NCBI GenBank assembly: GCA_001698425.1
Contig: MBRE01000055.1
Location: forward strand, 250,018 to 301,968
Direction: 5' to 3'
Source of the DNA: Oscillatoriales cyanobacterium USR001
Lineage (GTDB): Bacteria > Cyanobacteriota > Cyanobacteriia > Cyanobacteriales > Microcoleaceae
DNA: 51,951 nucleotides
Position 1 is the stretch's first letter, and the number at the start of each line of letters is the position of its first letter. A model generated the notes under the pieces. It saw only the letters and a program-made list of their open reading frames with translations, was not told the origin of the DNA and searched no databases. A program made the position numbers and the translations under genes. This document shows, piece by piece, positions 1-7,449 of this stretch.

Positions 1-97
1 TTCCTTCTTCCTTCTTCCTTTGTTACAGTTCCTTACGATTTTGATAGAGCAGTAACATCTCAATGATAATATGCCGTAAAAATCTTGAGAAATATAT

Positions 98-523
98 ATG
101 GCAGAAGAACTGACTGGACAACCCCCTATTTTCGGCGGCAGCACCGGCGGCCTGCTGACCAAGGCGTTAGTAGAAGAAAAGTATGCTATCACTTGGACTA
201 GCCCCAAGGAGCAAGTGTTTGAAATGCCCACAGGCGGCGCTGCCATTATGCGTCAAGGCGACAACCTGTTGTATTTACCTCGCAAAGAGCAATGTATTGC
301 TTTAGGAGGTCAACAACTACGGGCTAAGTTCAAAATCACGAATTACAAGATTTACCGGGTTTTCCCCGACGGTTCAAACCAATACTTGCATCCTGCCGAT
401 GGTGTCTTCCCTGAAAAGGTAAATGAAGGCCGCGCTTATGTAGGTAAGATTGACCGGAATATCGGCAGTAATCCAGAGCCTTCTACTTTGAAGTTTAGCG
501 GTAAGAAGAGTTTTGAGCCGTAA
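98..523 (+). CDS. psaD: Photosystem I subunit II (PsaD)
   Basis: PsaD is the stromal/cytoplasmic-side extrinsic subunit of photosystem I that docks ferredoxin and stabilises PsaC. The 141-residue length is typical of cyanobacterial PsaD. Recognisable blocks are the N-terminal [16 protein letters not shown], the central [15 protein letters not shown] and the basic C-terminal part ending FSGKKSFEP. There is no signal peptide or membrane segment, as expected. The ATG is preceded by an A/T-rich leader without a clear Shine-Dalgarno motif. It stands alone, followed by a hairpin at 581-613 and a tRNA gene. Identification is by direct recognition of the conserved sequence. Confidence 0.97.
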   Translation: MAEELTGQPPIFGGSTGGLLTKALVEEKYAITWTSPKEQVFEMPTGGAAIMRQGDNLLYLPRKEQCIALGGQQLRAKFKITNYKIYRVFPDGSNQYLHPADGVFPEKVNEGRAYVGKIDRNIGSNPEPSTLKFSGKKSFEP

Positions 524-578
524 GGGGTATCTGAGCAAATTTTTTTGCTGTTTCCTCGGTTAGTAAGAAACTACTAAA

Positions 579-615
579 GTTTTAGCCCCGTAGGTTTATC
601 CTTTGGGGCTAAAAT
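579..615 (+). terminator. Hairpin after psaD
   Basis: A perfect 9-bp inverted repeat (TTTAGCCCC at 581-589, GGGGCTAAA at 605-613) with a 15-nt loop lies 57 nt past the psaD stop. A-rich and T-rich flanks make it look like a terminator readable from either strand, but there is no long T tract on the plus strand. Confidence 0.5.
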
Positions 616-675
616 GTAATTAAGTTTAAGTAGTGTGGGATTTAGTTAAGTTTTTGGAAGATTTTGGAGAAAAGC

Positions 676-709
676 TTGACATGGCAGGGAAGTTTGTGCT
701 AAGTTTATA
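676..709 (+). promoter_or_regulatory. Putative promoter of tRNA-Val
   Basis: A consensus -35 hexamer TTGACA lies at 676-681, followed after about 18 nt by a weak -10 (TAAGTT at 700-705). The tRNA begins 12 nt further on. The -35 is clear; the -10 is poor. Confidence 0.4.
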
Positions 710-717
710 GACTGTAC

Positions 718-791
<74 letters not shown>

Positions 792-1128
792 TTTGTTTTT
801 TGCTCGAAGCTGTGACCCTTGTAAGTTAATGAAGGCTCTAACATTCGTAGCTCGATCGCCTTGCATAATGCCTGTTCTAAAGTGCCATTACCGCCAATTT
901 TTTTACCGTTTATTTCATCTCTCATTTTTCTCTCAATCCTTAAATCGGTTAAAGATTGAGAGAGATAGAGTTACGCAGCGGTAAGGGTTACAACCTTTCT
1001 TACAGGTTCAAATCCTGTATCGCCCATTTAATTTTTAGCTTGAACCTTTAACATTCTGAGTGTTAAGGAAGTGCGCTACTGCGGTAGCTGAGACAAGCAT
1101 AGCAGGTTAGCTGAGAGAGTCCGATCGC
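792..1128. other. Intergenic stretch with hairpin and tRNA debris
   Basis: The 337 nt between tRNA-Val and the end of ispG carry no convincing protein gene. They hold a perfect 10-bp inverted repeat (TCTCTCAATC at 929-938, GATTGAGAGA at 954-963), the tRNA-like remnant listed at 960-1026, and a weak hairpin around 1045-1068. Confidence 0.5.
960..1026 (+). pseudogene. Degenerate tRNA, probably tRNA-Val(UAC) remnant
   Basis: The 3' half is a good tRNA: T arm ACAGG-TTCAAAT-CCTGT (about 1002-1018), then the acceptor 3' strand ATCGCCC and discriminator A. Upstream, GCAGCGGTA resembles a D loop and the segment AAGG-GTTACAA-CCTT resembles an anticodon arm with anticodon TAC. The 5' acceptor strand does not pair properly (GAGAGAT against the expected GGGCGAT, two mismatches) and overlaps the right arm of the hairpin at 929-963. 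The D and anticodon stems are shortened. I read it as a decayed valine tRNA next to the intact tRNA-Val(GAC). Confidence 0.5.
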
Positions 1129-2349
1129 CTACGGATCTACCCAGCGATCGTCTGATTTAATCAAATTAATCAACTCTTCTACACCTCGATCTTCCGGTAC
1201 TCGCTTAATCTCTTCCCGACCGCGATACAGAGAAATATAACCCGCCTGCTTCCCAACATAACCATAATCAGCATCGGCCATTTCCCCTGGCCCATTGACA
1301 ATACAGCCCATTACTGCTATATCCAAACCTGTCAAATGCTTAGTTGCTTCTCTCACTTTATGTAAAACTTCCTCTAAATTAAACAAAGTGCGACCACAGG
1401 AAGGGCAAGCCACATATTCTACCATCGTTTTCCGCAATCCCAAAGCTTGCAGAATGCTGTAACAAACGGGAATTTCCTTCTCCGGGGCTTCCGTAAGTGA
1501 GACGCGGATGGTGTCGCCAATCCCATCAGCTAACAATGTAGCAATCCCAGCGGTTGATTTAATTCGACCATATTCCCCATCACCCGCCTCTGTCACGCCT
1601 AAATGTAGGGGGTAATCCATGCCATGCTCGTCCATCCGGCGGGCCATCAAGCGGTACGCGGCTAACATTACAGGCACTCGCGAGGCTTTCATGGAAATGA
1701 CGATGTTCCGAAAATCCAGAGATTCACAAATTTTGATAAATTCTAAGGCGGATTCTACCATTCCTTCGGGGGTGTCGCCGTAGGTAAATAGCATTCTTTC
1801 GGCAAGGGAACCGTGATTAACGCCGATTCGCATGGCTTTACCTTGATCTCGCAGGGAAACTACTAGCGGTTCGAGGGTTTCGCGGATTTTTTCGCCGATT
1901 TCGTCAAATTCTTCTGGGGTGTATTCGCTTCTGTCAGCTTTGGGTTTTTCAAATACATATAATCCGGGATTAATTCTGACTTTATCTACGTGCTTTGCCA
2001 CTTCTAAGGCAATTTTCATCCCGTTGTGGTGGACATCGGCGACTAGGGGGACTACTTGATATGTGGCGTGTAGTTTTTGCTTAATTTCGGCTAAGGCTTT
2101 GGCGTGGGCCATGCTGGGGACGGTGACGCGGACGATTTCGCAGCCGATTTCGTGGAGGCGGCGGATTCCGGCTACTGAGCCGTCGATGTCTAGGGTATCT
2201 TCATTGATCATTGATTGAACGACGATGGGGTAGCCGCCGCCGATGGTGACGCTACCGACTTTGACTGGCCGGGTTTTGCGGCGGTGGATGGTGGTGTCAA
2301 AGGTGGGTTGAGTTGATGGGGGTTTGGTTGGTTTGGGTAGGGTTTGCAT
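1129..2349 (-). CDS. ispG: 4-hydroxy-3-methylbut-2-enyl diphosphate synthase
   Basis: IspG (GcpE) catalyses the penultimate step of the MEP isoprenoid pathway: reductive ring opening of MEcPP to HMBPP with a [4Fe-4S] cluster, fed by ferredoxin in cyanobacteria. The 406-residue protein has an N-terminal TIM-barrel-like part starting at [16 protein letters not shown] (about 24-39). Its C-terminal cluster domain has cysteines C315 and C318 in CPSCGRT and C349 in GCIVNGPGE, where E356 matches the fourth cluster ligand known in the family. The length matches cyanobacterial enzymes. No strong ribosome binding site is visible before the ATG. It is transcribed alone; the next gene upstream is divergent. 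Confidence 0.97.
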   Translation of the reverse strand: MQTLPKPTKPPSTQPTFDTTIHRRKTRPVKVGSVTIGGGYPIVVQSMINEDTLDIDGSVAGIRRLHEIGCEIVRVTVPSMAHAKALAEIKQKLHATYQVVPLVADVHHNGMKIALEVAKHVDKVRINPGLYVFEKPKADRSEYTPEEFDEIGEKIRETLEPLVVSLRDQGKAMRIGVNHGSLAERMLFTYGDTPEGMVESALEFIKICESLDFRNIVISMKASRVPVMLAAYRLMARRMDEHGMDYPLHLGVTEAGDGEYGRIKSTAGIATLLADGIGDTIRVSLTEAPEKEIPVCYSILQALGLRKTMVEYVACPSCGRTLFNLEEVLHKVREATKHLTGLDIAVMGCIVNGPGEMADADYGYVGKQAGYISLYRGREEIKRVPEDRGVEELINLIKSDDRWVDP

Positions 2350-2433
2350 ATTATGTCAGGGTAGATTTCGATCGCGAAAATCTCTGATTTTTGTCTCCTG
2401 TGTTTAGAGTGCCATAGAAGGGGACAGTTTGAT

Positions 2434-2504
2434 GTAGGGGCGAAGCATTCGGGCGATAAATTATTGGGATAAACCGAGGTCTTGTGTCCGAATGCTTCGC
2501 CTAC
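2434..2504. repeat. Palindromic REP-like element
   Basis: Inverted arms GTAGGGGCGAAGCATTCGG (2434-2452) and CCGAATGCTTCGCCTAC (2488-2504) flank a 35-nt loop. Apart from two extra G in the left arm they are perfectly complementary. It lies in the divergent gap between ispG and the ABC-2 permease. Related GTAGGG palindromes occur at 5699-5722 and 33314-33343. Confidence 0.65.
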
Positions 2505-2548
2505 TTGCTAATGTAGTAATTATTGGACAAAAATAACCCTCAGTAATT

Positions 2549-3439
2549 ATGAGCAGTACAGTCACACCCCCTAAACCTCAACTCAATCAGCGGCCAATCT
2601 CTGCATTACCTTCCGACACCTCTACATCCCTGGTGGGTGATTTCATTCAAGAAACTTTGGCTTTAACCCGCCGACTTTTTATTCAGCTACAGCGGCGGCC
2701 ATCAACTCTAATTGCAGGCATTATTCAGCCTTTAATGTGGTTAGTATTGTTTGGAGCGTTGTTTCAAAATGCCCCTGCTGGTTTATTTGGTGAAAGTCAA
2801 AATTACGGTCAATTTCTCGGCGCTGGTGTAATTGTTTTTACTGCTTTTGCTGGAGCGCTTAATGCGGGTTTACCTGTGATGTTCGATCGCGAATTTGGCT
2901 TTCTCAATCGTTTGTTAGTTGCGCCTCTCGCTTCCAGATTTTCTATAGTTTTAGCTTCCGCAATTTTCATTGTCACCCTGAGTTTCATTCAAACTGGTGC
3001 AATTGTTGCTGCTGGCGCATTTTTGGGGGCGGGATTACCAGGAATACCAGGATTAATTGCGATCGCATTGATTATTTTGCTATTGGTCTTAGGGGTGACT
3101 GGTATCAGTTTAGGCTTAACTTTTGCCTTACCTGGCCACGTCGAACTAATTGCGGTAATCTTTGTTACTAACTTGCCTTTGTTGTTTGCCAGTACAGCCC
3201 TTGCGCCTCTATCTTTCATGCCTAACTGGTTACAAATTGTCGTTACTCTTAACCCTTTGAGTTACGCGATCGAGCCAATTCGCTATTTATACCTTCATAG
3301 CAATTGGTCATTAGCTAGTGTGGTTATGCAGGCTCCTTGGGGTGCTGTTACTTTTGGCGGGGCATTGTTGGTATTGTTGGCTTTTGATGTGGTGGCGCTA
3401 TTAGGTATTCAACCTTTATTACGCCGACGATTTGCTTAA
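2549..3439 (+). CDS. ABC-2 type transporter permease
   Basis: This is the membrane subunit of an ABC exporter of the ABC-2/DrrB type. The 296-residue protein has a polar N terminus of about 45 residues followed by six hydrophobic segments (roughly 52-72, 88-110, 131-156, 165-192, 198-222, 264-288). Family motifs are DREFGFLNRLLVAPL (113-127), after the second segment, and NPLSYAIEPIR (235-245) near the end. It resembles the cyanobacterial/plastid Ycf38 group. No ATPase partner is encoded nearby, so the ATP-binding subunit must lie elsewhere. The exported substrate cannot be inferred. Confidence 0.85.
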   Translation: MSSTVTPPKPQLNQRPISALPSDTSTSLVGDFIQETLALTRRLFIQLQRRPSTLIAGIIQPLMWLVLFGALFQNAPAGLFGESQNYGQFLGAGVIVFTAFAGALNAGLPVMFDREFGFLNRLLVAPLASRFSIVLASAIFIVTLSFIQTGAIVAAGAFLGAGLPGIPGLIAIALIILLLVLGVTGISLGLTFALPGHVELIAVIFVTNLPLLFASTALAPLSFMPNWLQIVVTLNPLSYAIEPIRYLYLHSNWSLASVVMQAPWGAVTFGGALLVLLAFDVVALLGIQPLLRRRFA

Positions 3440-3530
3440 GAAGATTTGGTTGATTAACCACAGAAAACGCAGAGAACACAGAGGGAGAGAAGAGAGATGA
3501 ATAATTCTGAGGCTAATGGATTTGAACTGA

Positions 3531-3610
3531 GTTAGGAATAGAAATTAAATAATTTGGTTTGTAGTAAGCGCAAAGAGCGCGCTTGGCGCTTACTACAAAC
3601 CAAATTATTT
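3531..3610. repeat. MITE-like palindromic element, copy A
   Basis: A perfect 25-bp inverted repeat (3547-3571 against 3586-3610) encloses a 14-nt loop. The core GTTTGTAGTAAGCGC is shared with copies at 12966-13069 and 25382-25449, as is the outer flank TTAGGAATAGAAATTAAATA. The right arm runs into the 3' end of the small gene 3605-3883 and supplies its stop codon. Confidence 0.75.
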
Positions 3611-3883
3611 TGCCTTTTGTTCTCTAGCCGGTACATTTGTTAAGCCATAATGTTTCATCAGCTTGAGAATGCCGATAGATAGAAATAGCCCAATTATTGC
3701 ACCGCTAACTACTAGAATGATAAAAAACTTTTGCAATGTTTTTTTGGTCGCAGGATGATAGTTTCTGGGTGAGTTTCCATTCAGATTGTCAAATTCATTT
3801 TCTTCTAGGTTTTGCGGCTCAAACCGATTAGGTAATTGGTTTGAGTTGAAAGGGTCTGGCTTTTGGTTTGGTAGTTGATTCAT
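3605..3883 (-). CDS. Small single-pass membrane protein, unknown
   Basis: A 92-residue protein I cannot assign to a family. The first 45 residues are polar and rich in Asn, Pro and Gln. A single hydrophobic segment (about 53-72, FFIILVVSGAIIGLFLSIGI) is followed by a short basic tail. Its last codon and stop lie inside palindromic element A, so insertion of that element may have reset the C terminus. No Shine-Dalgarno motif is seen before the ATG. The ORF is probably real because it fills the gap and has a coherent topology, but function is unknown. Confidence 0.55.
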   Translation of the reverse strand: MNQLPNQKPDPFNSNQLPNRFEPQNLEENEFDNLNGNSPRNYHPATKKTLQKFFIILVVSGAIIGLFLSIGILKLMKHYGLTNVPAREQKAK

Positions 3884-3936
3884 TACGAGTACGATCGAAG
3901 CATATTAATCACTACTTTGACACATAATTAACGATT

Positions 3937-5610
3937 TTACCAGAGCCAAGTGGATGGTTTAGAAGGAGTTGGTCTTTCGTAGCGGTGTTGATGCAAAACT
4001 GAATTAGCAGAATTAGAATTTAACCCCGTTAAACCTACTGCATTAATAAAGTTTAAAATGTCAAGATCGTTGGGTTTAAGTTTCAGTGCTTGCTGTGCAG
4101 ATTTTTTCGCTTCCGCATCGCGTTTAAGACCAACAAGTGCGGCGGCTCTCAGCATCCATAACTGATAGTTATCAGGCGCGATCGCAAGGCTTCGATCGTA
4201 GGCGATTAGAGCTTCAGAATACTGTTCTAATTCTAGCAAAAATGTTCCTTTAAGAGCCCAAACTTCCTCTTGATTGGGATTGATTTTAATCGCGCGATCT
4301 AAAGATGCGATCGCCTCTTGATATTGCTTTAAATCGTAAAATGCTTCACCTCGACCAATCCAAGCGGGAGCGAAATCTGATTTAATTTTAATTGCTTGAT
4401 TATAAGAGGCGATCGCTTCCTCATAACGCTGCAAATTTCCTGCTAGTAAATCCCCGCGAATATACCAAGCAACATAGTCATCAGGATTCAATTGAATGGC
4501 TCTATCGAAAGAGGTAAGAGCTTCTTTATCTTCTTTCAAAAAAGTTAGTAAAGCACCGCGATCGCGCCAAGCTAAATAGAAATCTGGTTTAATTTTAGTT
4601 GCTCGATCGTAAGCCGCGATCGCCTCTCCATAACGTTCCATTGAAGACAAAACATTCCCCCGTCCATACCAAGCCGGATAAAAATCAGAATTAATTTTAA
4701 TTGCTCGATCAAAAGCTAAAAGTGCCTCTTCAAATCGCTCCAAACGATACAACTCATTACCGCGATTTGCCCAATCAACTGCACTAGAAATACCCGCAGC
4801 ATTAGGAACTTGTAAAAAAGTTTCAATTGACCCAGCCTCTAATTGAGTTAACTCTAAAGGCGGCTTATTTTCTACTTTCAAACTTAACCTAATTCCTGCC
4901 TGTTTAACAGTCTGCAAAAACCTACTTATAGGTATACCAGAACTAAAACCCAGCTTAACCCGATAAATCTCGCTAGACCTGGAATCATAGATTTTTTCTC
5001 CCTCAGACTGTCCATGAATTCCAATTACTCTCCCCTGAGTATCTAACACAGGAGAACCACTCATTCCTACCTCAGTAATATTAGTGTAAAAAAGCTCATA
5101 GCCGGCAGAAATAGGATTTTGAATGAAAGCCAAATTGTAATCATTGCTAATTAATAATCCCGCATTAAACAATCGCCGCCGATTAAAATTTGGTGTTTTT
5201 GCATCTTGCCAGCCTGACACAAAAACATATTTGAATTTAGCATCATAATTGTAATTTGCTAAGGTTGCTACTCGATAATTTTCGTTGCTAGTAAACTGCA
5301 ATAAAGCTAAATCTAAATCAGGCAATTTTTTGATTTTACGGTAGTTTAGAGGATATCTTCTACCGTCAGATGTGGCGATCGCATATTCATCTTCCGTTTC
5401 TACAACGTGCCTAGCTGTCAAGACATAATAAGTATTACCATCCCTAGCCACAATTACCCCAGAACCAGGATTAATTCCATCAATTAATACCGTAATCTCA
5501 GAGGCAATTCGGTTAACTTGATTAGCCGTTAAAGCGGTTGCTGGTTGAGTTTGAACTAAGACAATTGCTGCACCTGTAATGGCAGCAGAAATTCCATAAT
5601 AAAAATTCAT
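3937..5610 (-). CDS. Secreted trypsin-like protease with TPR repeats
   Basis: I take the ATG at 5610 (557 residues), because it is preceded by AGAGGT four bases upstream and opens directly into a signal peptide (hydrophobic stretch about 5-20, cleavage near PATALTA). The longer reading frame adds 28 residues that would bury the signal. The N-terminal domain is a trypsin-fold peptidase with His68 (TARHVV), Asp100 (DLDLALL) and Ser184 (GMSGSP). From about residue 280 there are tandem TPR motifs of the type AWYGRGNVLSSMERYGEAIAAY, continuing almost to the C terminus. It is probably periplasmic, with the TPRs recruiting partners. The gene lies downstream of, and on the same strand as, the COP23 gene. 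The substrate is unknown. Confidence 0.85.
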   Translation of the reverse strand: MNFYYGISAAITGAAIVLVQTQPATALTANQVNRIASEITVLIDGINPGSGVIVARDGNTYYVLTARHVVETEDEYAIATSDGRRYPLNYRKIKKLPDLDLALLQFTSNENYRVATLANYNYDAKFKYVFVSGWQDAKTPNFNRRRLFNAGLLISNDYNLAFIQNPISAGYELFYTNITEVGMSGSPVLDTQGRVIGIHGQSEGEKIYDSRSSEIYRVKLGFSSGIPISRFLQTVKQAGIRLSLKVENKPPLELTQLEAGSIETFLQVPNAAGISSAVDWANRGNELYRLERFEEALLAFDRAIKINSDFYPAWYGRGNVLSSMERYGEAIAAYDRATKIKPDFYLAWRDRGALLTFLKEDKEALTSFDRAIQLNPDDYVAWYIRGDLLAGNLQRYEEAIASYNQAIKIKSDFAPAWIGRGEAFYDLKQYQEAIASLDRAIKINPNQEEVWALKGTFLLELEQYSEALIAYDRSLAIAPDNYQLWMLRAAALVGLKRDAEAKKSAQQALKLKPNDLDILNFINAVGLTGLNSNSANSVLHQHRYERPTPSKPSTWLW

Positions 5611-5698
5611 TTTTACCTCTAGGGAAATTAGTAAAAATTCAGAAATCAAAAGGATTATAAGCTCTGAATTTTCAATGATTAATGAGTTGTACAAATAT

Positions 5699-5722
5699 GT
5701 AGGGCGAATGGCATTCGCCCAC
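5699..5722. repeat. Short perfect palindrome
   Basis: GGGCGAATG at 5702-5710 and CATTCGCCC at 5712-5720 form a near-gapless palindrome in the gap between the COP23 gene and the protease-TPR gene. It could terminate or attenuate transcription between them, and resembles the other GTAGGG-type palindromes in this window. Confidence 0.6.
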
Positions 5723-5743
5723 CATATATAGCTGATTTAGTTA

Positions 5744-6595
5744 CTACCAAGCTCCGCTGCGATCGGCACCAGAAGTTCCAGAATTAGGAGAGAAATGGGA
5801 ACTATTAACTCCACTACCAGAAATGGTTTTCAGATAGTTTTTCATATCGAAATAGAGGCGAGATCCGCTTTCTTCTAAAGGACCAGCAGCACCGGAACGA
5901 ATATCAAAAAGTTGTCGAATTATTCGGTTAGCATCTTCTCCCGGTTTAAGTGTAAATAATACCCCCGTACAAGCCCCTCCTTTAGTATTAGAAACGCAGA
6001 TCACAGGCAAACTGTTAACAGTACCAGTTGTGATGTAATTTAATGTGCCATTATTGAAGAATTGTTGAAATTTAGAAGACACTTGGCGACAGCGAGTTAT
6101 CGGTTCATAACCGTGATCGGAAAAGTAAGTAGAAACCCAACGAATTATAGGAAAACTACCTTTTTGGGTTTCCACAAAAGTTGTGGGAACACCATTGTTA
6201 TCACTACAGAAGAAACGATTAGTAATTGTCGGTGGTTTTGTGTGTTCAACACTTGGTCTTGGTTGACAAGGATTCCAATGTTGACTTGGGCAAGTTTCTA
6301 CTTTTCTCTCAGAGCAATCATTGGGACGATTGTCATTGCAAATAGTAGGAATATCGCTATTGCAATCATTGGGACGATTGTCATTGCAAACAGTAGGAAT
6401 ATCGCTATTGCAATCATTGGGACGATTGTCATTGCAGACTGTTAAATGATTATTGTTGCAATTATTTTGGCTGTTAGTGTTACAGCGATTTGGATGCTCA
6501 GTTCTCGTTGCATAACTAGGCTGGGTTGTGACTCCAGTAAAACTAAATGCGATCGCAGTTGCCATCACAATTTTGGTCAAGACTTTGGCTTTCAT
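5744..6595 (-). CDS. Secreted COP23-domain protein with Cys/Asn-rich repeats
   Basis: The 283-residue precursor has a signal peptide (hydrophobic about 8-22, cleavage near PSYA at 26-29). A low-complexity Asn/Asp/Cys region (about 37-95) follows, containing three copies of a 16-residue unit of the form CNDNRPNDCNSDIPT. From about residue 128 the C-terminal domain (FFCSDNNGVPTTFV, IIRWVSTYF, RCRQVSSKFQQFF, GVLFTLKPGED) matches the cyanobacterial COP23 family, named after a 23-kDa circadian-oscillating membrane protein of Cyanothece. Function of the family is unknown. The evenly spaced cysteines suggest disulfides or metal binding (inference). It lies upstream of the protease-TPR gene on the same strand with a 133-nt gap containing a palindrome. 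Confidence 0.8.
   Translation of the reverse strand: MKAKVLTKIVMATAIAFSFTGVTTQPSYATRTEHPNRCNTNSQNNCNNNHLTVCNDNRPNDCNSDIPTVCNDNRPNDCNSDIPTICNDNRPNDCSERKVETCPSQHWNPCQPRPSVEHTKPPTITNRFFCSDNNGVPTTFVETQKGSFPIIRWVSTYFSDHGYEPITRCRQVSSKFQQFFNNGTLNYITTGTVNSLPVICVSNTKGGACTGVLFTLKPGEDANRIIRQLFDIRSGAAGPLEESGSRLYFDMKNYLKTISGSGVNSSHFSPNSGTSGADRSGAW
6314..6437. repeat. 48-bp tandem coding repeat in COP23 gene
   Basis: Units start at 6314, 6362 and 6410 (period 48 bp, 16 codons), and the third is partial. The first two are almost identical at DNA level, which points to recent duplication or ongoing homogenisation. Confidence 0.8.
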
Positions 6596-6805
6596 ATTTA
6601 AGGATTAAGTTCCGTATTTTGGGTTTTATTGGTAGTTATGCTCAAGGATAAGATAATAAGCTTGGAGAAAAAATAAGCCCTTTAAATTTATCATCTCCTT
6701 CCGCATTAACCCTCGTACTATTTCTCTATACTTTTCAGAAAATCCCGGAAATAAATTAGGATTAAATCAGGACAAATAAAAGATAATTTTTGTGAAGATA
6801 TCTAT

Positions 6806-7258
6806 TTATTTTGCCTGCTTTGGTAAATTAACACCTAACCGTTTTAAGTAGTCCCAACCACGTTGCGGCCAAACACGATCTCTACCAGTTTTTTCGGCAA
6901 TCCAACGAGCAACTTTTGGACCAGACCAAGCCTGACCATCGGGTGCTGGACCTTGCAATGCTTGTCGTAGTTCCTCTTGCTGTTCCGGTGTCAGCAAAGG
7001 TTTAGCAGGAGGTGGAAGGTGTTCTCCGCTACGGTTTCTCACAGAACTCGGTCCTTCCTGGTTGTAACGGCGCAATATTTCCTTAGCATAATCGTAGTTA
7101 ATGCCGACGATCGCCGCCGAATGTTTAATAGTCCAATTTCTGGCAATTAACAACAGTAGATGCCACCGACGAGATTCGGTAGGATCTTGAGTTTTGGAGT
7201 AGCGAGTTTTAAGTTCGCCAATTGTCAAATGAGGTTCTATATGAGCTTTTGGCGGCAT
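6806..7258 (-). CDS. Stand-alone HTH protein, IS630 transposase N-terminal type
   Basis: The 150-residue protein consists of two DNA-binding modules. The first is a homeodomain-like HTH (about 15-70: RWHLLLLIARNWTIKHSAAIVGINYDYAKEILRRY). The second is a winged helix of the HTH_33 type (about 88-145: LTPEQQEELRQAL, WSGPKVARWIAEKTG, WPQRGWDYLKRLGV). This is the architecture of the N-terminal half of IS630/Tc1-type transposases. The DDE catalytic domain is absent, and no remnant of it, terminal repeat or target duplication was recognised beside the gene. It may be a truncated transposase or a domesticated DNA-binding protein. Confidence 0.75.
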   Translation of the reverse strand: MPPKAHIEPHLTIGELKTRYSKTQDPTESRRWHLLLLIARNWTIKHSAAIVGINYDYAKEILRRYNQEGPSSVRNRSGEHLPPPAKPLLTPEQQEELRQALQGPAPDGQAWSGPKVARWIAEKTGRDRVWPQRGWDYLKRLGVNLPKQAK

Positions 7259-7449
7259 ACCTGCGATCGAATCGTCAGCAAGATCGTTTTATATATCAAG
7301 AATTTGCGGAGAAATCAGGATAAAATTCTAATTTCGATCGAGTAAAATATTGGGAATGCAAATTTCTCTCAGCTAAAATTAGGAAATTTATCCTAAAATT
7401 GGCAAGACAAAGCGTAATTTAAGCAATATCAGACTCGATCGGGTGTGCC

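Noticed and set aside
6314..6437. CRISPR-like spacing in the 48-bp units
   Set aside because: No unique spacers; the unit is a whole number of codons within a reading frame and no cas genes are near.
6062..6445. 127-codon plus-strand frame opposite the COP23 gene
   Set aside because: Antisense to a gene with signal peptide and family match; its repeats mirror the 48-bp coding units.
6806..7258. Complete insertion sequence
   Set aside because: No DDE domain, terminal repeats or target duplication found beside the HTH gene.
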